7,515 nt of DNA from an uncultured bacterium. Its GTDB lineage: Bacteria; Cyanobacteriota; Vampirovibrionia; Gastranaerophilales; Gastranaerophilaceae. The DNA lies in the NCBI GenBank assembly GCA_902772945.1, contig CACYCU010000059.1, positions 1-7,515 of the forward strand, given 5' to 3'. The position numbers and the translations under genes are program-made. This document shows, piece after piece, positions 6,122-7,515 of this stretch. Within the stretch, counting starts at the first letter, position 1. Each line of letters begins with the position of its first letter. Under the pieces are notes generated by a model. The model ran no database searches. It saw nothing but the letters and a program-made list of their open reading frames with translations, and had not been told where the DNA came from.

Positions 6122-7381
6122 TTTTTCAAACAATTCTTCAAATTCGGGGAATGATATGTCTACCCATTCAAATCCGTTTATAAAAATTTCTTTTTCACAA
6201 ATAAGACCTGCAACATATAGACTCATCGCAAGCCTGTGATCTTGATATGTTTCAACTTCACATCCGCCTTTTAAAGGCACTTTTCCGTTTATAATAAATC
6301 CGTCCTCAACTTCATCAATATCTGCGCCGAGCTTTCTCAATTCTGAAACAGTTGATTTTATTCTGTCAGATTCTTTATTTCTTAAATCCTGAGCATCCTT
6401 GATTGTCGTTGTACCAATAGCCTGAGTCGCAAGAACAGCAATAACAGGAAGTTCATCTATAAGTTTTGGGATAATCTCACCTTCAATTTTACAAGCTTTT
6501 AATTGCGAATATTCTACCTGAATATCTCCGACAGGCTCTCCTGATATTTCTTTTTCGTCAAGTATTGTAAGGTTTCCGCCCATCATTTTTACAACATCGA
6601 GAATCCCTGTTCTGGTCGGGTTCAGGCCTACATTTTTTAGTATTATTTTGGAATTTGGCACTATTAGCGCCGCAACTATAAAAAATGCAGCAGAAGATAT
6701 ATCACCGGATATTTCTATAGTTTTGGGTTCAAGTTCGGATTTTGATATTGTAACCGTATTTTTATTTGAATAAATATTTGCTCCCATGTATTTTAGCATT
6801 CTTTCCGTATGGTCACGCGAAATATACGGTTCAGAAAATACTGTTTTGCCATCACAGTTTAAACCGGCAAGAAGTATACAAGATTTAACCTGTGCAGAAG
6901 CAAGCTTTGAGTTATATTCTATACTATGCAAATTTTTTCCAAATATTTGAAGCGGAGATTTAAAATTTTCGGATTTTATATCTGCTCCCATAAGTGTAAG
7001 AGGCTCTATAACCCTTTTCATAGGGCGTTTTGATAAACTTTCATCACCTATCAAAACAGAATTAAAATTTTGCCCGGCAAGAACACCTGCCATAAATCGC
7101 ATTGTCGTTCCAGAATTTCCGCAATCTAATTTTGATATTGGAGCAAGTAATTTTCCGGTTGAATTAATCTCTAGATTAGCATCAAAACTAGCATTAACCC
7201 CTAAATTTTTACATACTTCAAGAGAAGATAGAGGATCTTTTCCTTTAGAAAAATTTTTTATAATTGATTTTCCTTTTGCAAGAGAAGCCAGGATTACCGC
7301 TCTATGCGACACAGACTTGTCTGCAGGAATTGTTATTTCGCCTTTGAGACCTTTTAGAAAATTTTTAACAACCTTATTCAT
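6104..7381 (-). CDS. aroA: 3-phosphoshikimate 1-carboxyvinyltransferase (EPSP synthase)
   Basis: This cytoplasmic enzyme of the shikimate pathway joins shikimate-3-phosphate and PEP to give EPSP, the step before chorismate. The protein is full length (425 residues) with two inverse alpha/beta domains. Visible active-site motifs are Asp-Lys-Ser-Val-Ser-His-Arg at 21-27, Gly-Asn-Ser-Gly-Thr-Thr-Met-Arg at 88-95, Lys-Arg-Pro-Met-Lys-Arg at 118-123, Ser-Ala-Gln-Val-Lys-Ser at 162-167, Arg-Asp-His-Thr-Glu at 189-193, Gly-Asp-Ile-Ser-Ser-Ala-Ala at 226-232, Asn-Pro-Thr-Arg at 254-257, catalytic D309, Lys-Glu-Ser-Asp-Arg at 336-340 and Asp-His-Arg at 381-383. The SAQxK, RxHxE and NxTR motifs are those used to define class II EPSP synthases; the GDKS motif is GDES here. 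No Shine-Dalgarno precedes the ATG, but a -10 box lies about 6 nt upstream, suggesting a leaderless message. The last four sense codons (Lys-Ser-Pro-His) and the TGA are inside the terminator hairpin. No other aro genes are in view. Confidence 0.97.
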   Translation of the reverse strand: MNKVVKNFLKGLKGEITIPADKSVSHRAVILASLAKGKSIIKNFSKGKDPLSSLEVCKNLGVNASFDANLEINSTGKLLAPISKLDCGNSGTTMRFMAGVLAGQNFNSVLIGDESLSKRPMKRVIEPLTLMGADIKSENFKSPLQIFGKNLHSIEYNSKLASAQVKSCILLAGLNCDGKTVFSEPYISRDHTERMLKYMGANIYSNKNTVTISKSELEPKTIEISGDISSAAFFIVAALIVPNSKIILKNVGLNPTRTGILDVVKMMGGNLTILDEKEISGEPVGDIQVEYSQLKACKIEGEIIPKLIDELPVIAVLATQAIGTTTIKDAQDLRNKESDRIKSTVSELRKLGADIDEVEDGFIINGKVPLKGGCEVETYQDHRLAMSLYVAGLICEKEIFINGFEWVDISFPEFEELFEKLKSPH

Positions 7382-7387
7382 AAGAAA

Positions 7388-7405
7388 ATTTTAGCACAAA
7401 TTATA
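7388..7405 (-). promoter_or_regulatory. Candidate aroA promoter
   Basis: On the minus strand an extended -10 element, TGCTAAAAT (7396-7388), ends 6 nt before the aroA ATG, so transcription would start at or next to the A of the start codon. A perfect TATAAT (7405-7400) lies further upstream and would give a leader of about 12 nt. No convincing -35 box goes with either. Confidence 0.4.
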
Positions 7406-7418
7406 TTTTTGTGATAAT
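7391..7418 (+). promoter_or_regulatory. Candidate tRNA-Ser promoter
   Basis: TTAGCA (7391-7396), a 16-nt spacer and an extended -10 TGTGATAAT (7410-7418) place a start a few bases before the tRNA at 7429. It overlaps the divergent aroA promoter. The -10 and its following bases (GATAATATT) match those of the upstream hydC promoter. Confidence 0.5.
7395..7413. repeat. Small inverted repeat between the aroA and tRNA-Ser promoters
   Basis: CACAAA (7395-7400) and TTTGTG (7408-7413) form a perfect 6-bp dyad around a 7-nt AT-only spacer. It overlaps the -10 regions of both divergent promoters, so it could be an operator. In such AT-rich DNA a dyad this short may also be chance. The half-site order is the reverse of the Rex-type TTGTGA...TCACAA pattern. 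Confidence 0.25.
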
Positions 7419-7428
7419 ATTTAGATAT

Positions 7429-7515
7429 AGAGAGGTGTCCGAGCGGTTTAAGGTGCAATCTTGGAAAGGTTGTGTGGGAGCAATTCCACCGAGGGTTCGA
7501 ATCCCTTCCTCTCTG
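7429..7515 (+). tRNA. tRNA-Ser(GGA)
   Basis: All stems except the weak D-arm pair well. The 7-bp acceptor is AGAGAGG (7429-7435) with CCTCTCT (7508-7514), and the discriminator is G at 7515. The anticodon stem is 7456-7460 with 7468-7472 (one T-G wobble) around the loop TTGGAAA, giving anticodon GGA at 7463-7465, which reads UCC and UCU. A long class II variable arm (7474-7479 with 7484-7489, loop GCAA) is the serine hallmark. The T-arm is 7491-7495 with 7503-7507, loop TTCGAAT. The window ends on the discriminator base, so whether CCA is encoded cannot be seen. Confidence 0.96.

Noticed and set aside
1..7515. CRISPR array, insertion sequence, attachment site or integrase near tRNA-Ser
   Set aside because: No spaced direct repeats, transposase or integrase motifs or terminal inverted repeats were seen. 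tRNA genes are common integration sites, but the sequence to the right of the tRNA is outside the window.

Overview
The window reads as a compact, AT-rich bacterial chromosome segment with an anaerobic lifestyle and two membranes. The outer-membrane TolC-family protein implies a Gram-negative envelope, and the three-subunit [FeFe] hydrogenase implies fermentative hydrogen metabolism. Low GC, a trimeric [FeFe] hydrogenase and a TolC-type envelope together would fit a gut Gastranaerophilales/Melainabacteria-type lineage. Elusimicrobiota or other low-GC anaerobes are not excluded, and this taxonomic guess is weak.

Layout, left to right. (1) Positions 1-1798, minus strand: a two-gene unit of a TolC/OEP-family outer-membrane channel protein with a striking His-rich C-terminal tail, followed after 2 nt by the start of an ArsP_2-type multi-pass putative metal exporter that runs off the left edge. 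(2) Positions 1799-1931: a short divergent promoter region. (3) Positions 1932-6092, plus strand: hydC-hydB-hydA, encoding a NuoE-like, a NuoF-like and a catalytic H-cluster subunit. All cofactor ligands I checked are present. (4) Positions 6093-6121: a strong bidirectional hairpin terminator that contains the last codons and stop of the convergent aroA gene. (5) Positions 6104-7381, minus strand: aroA (EPSP synthase) with class II-like motifs. (6) Positions 7382-7428: a short divergent promoter region with overlapping -10 elements and a small dyad. (7) Positions 7429-7515: a complete tRNA-Ser(GGA) body ending exactly at the window edge.

How the genes work together. The hydrogenase subunits form a self-contained soluble complex coupling NAD(H) and ferredoxin to H2, most likely by flavin-based electron bifurcation or confurcation. 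The HydE/F/G maturases needed for the H-cluster are not in view. The TolC-like protein and the ArsP_2-like protein look co-transcribed and may cooperate in metal or metalloid export. The His-rich tail supports a metal link, but no periplasmic adaptor or RND pump is visible. aroA and the tRNA are housekeeping.

Most of the window is ordinary. The parts most worth a second look are the His-rich TolC/ArsP_2 pairing, the terminator built into the end of aroA, and the apparent leaderless or near-leaderless starts of aroA and the TolC gene beside well-formed Shine-Dalgarno sites on the other genes.
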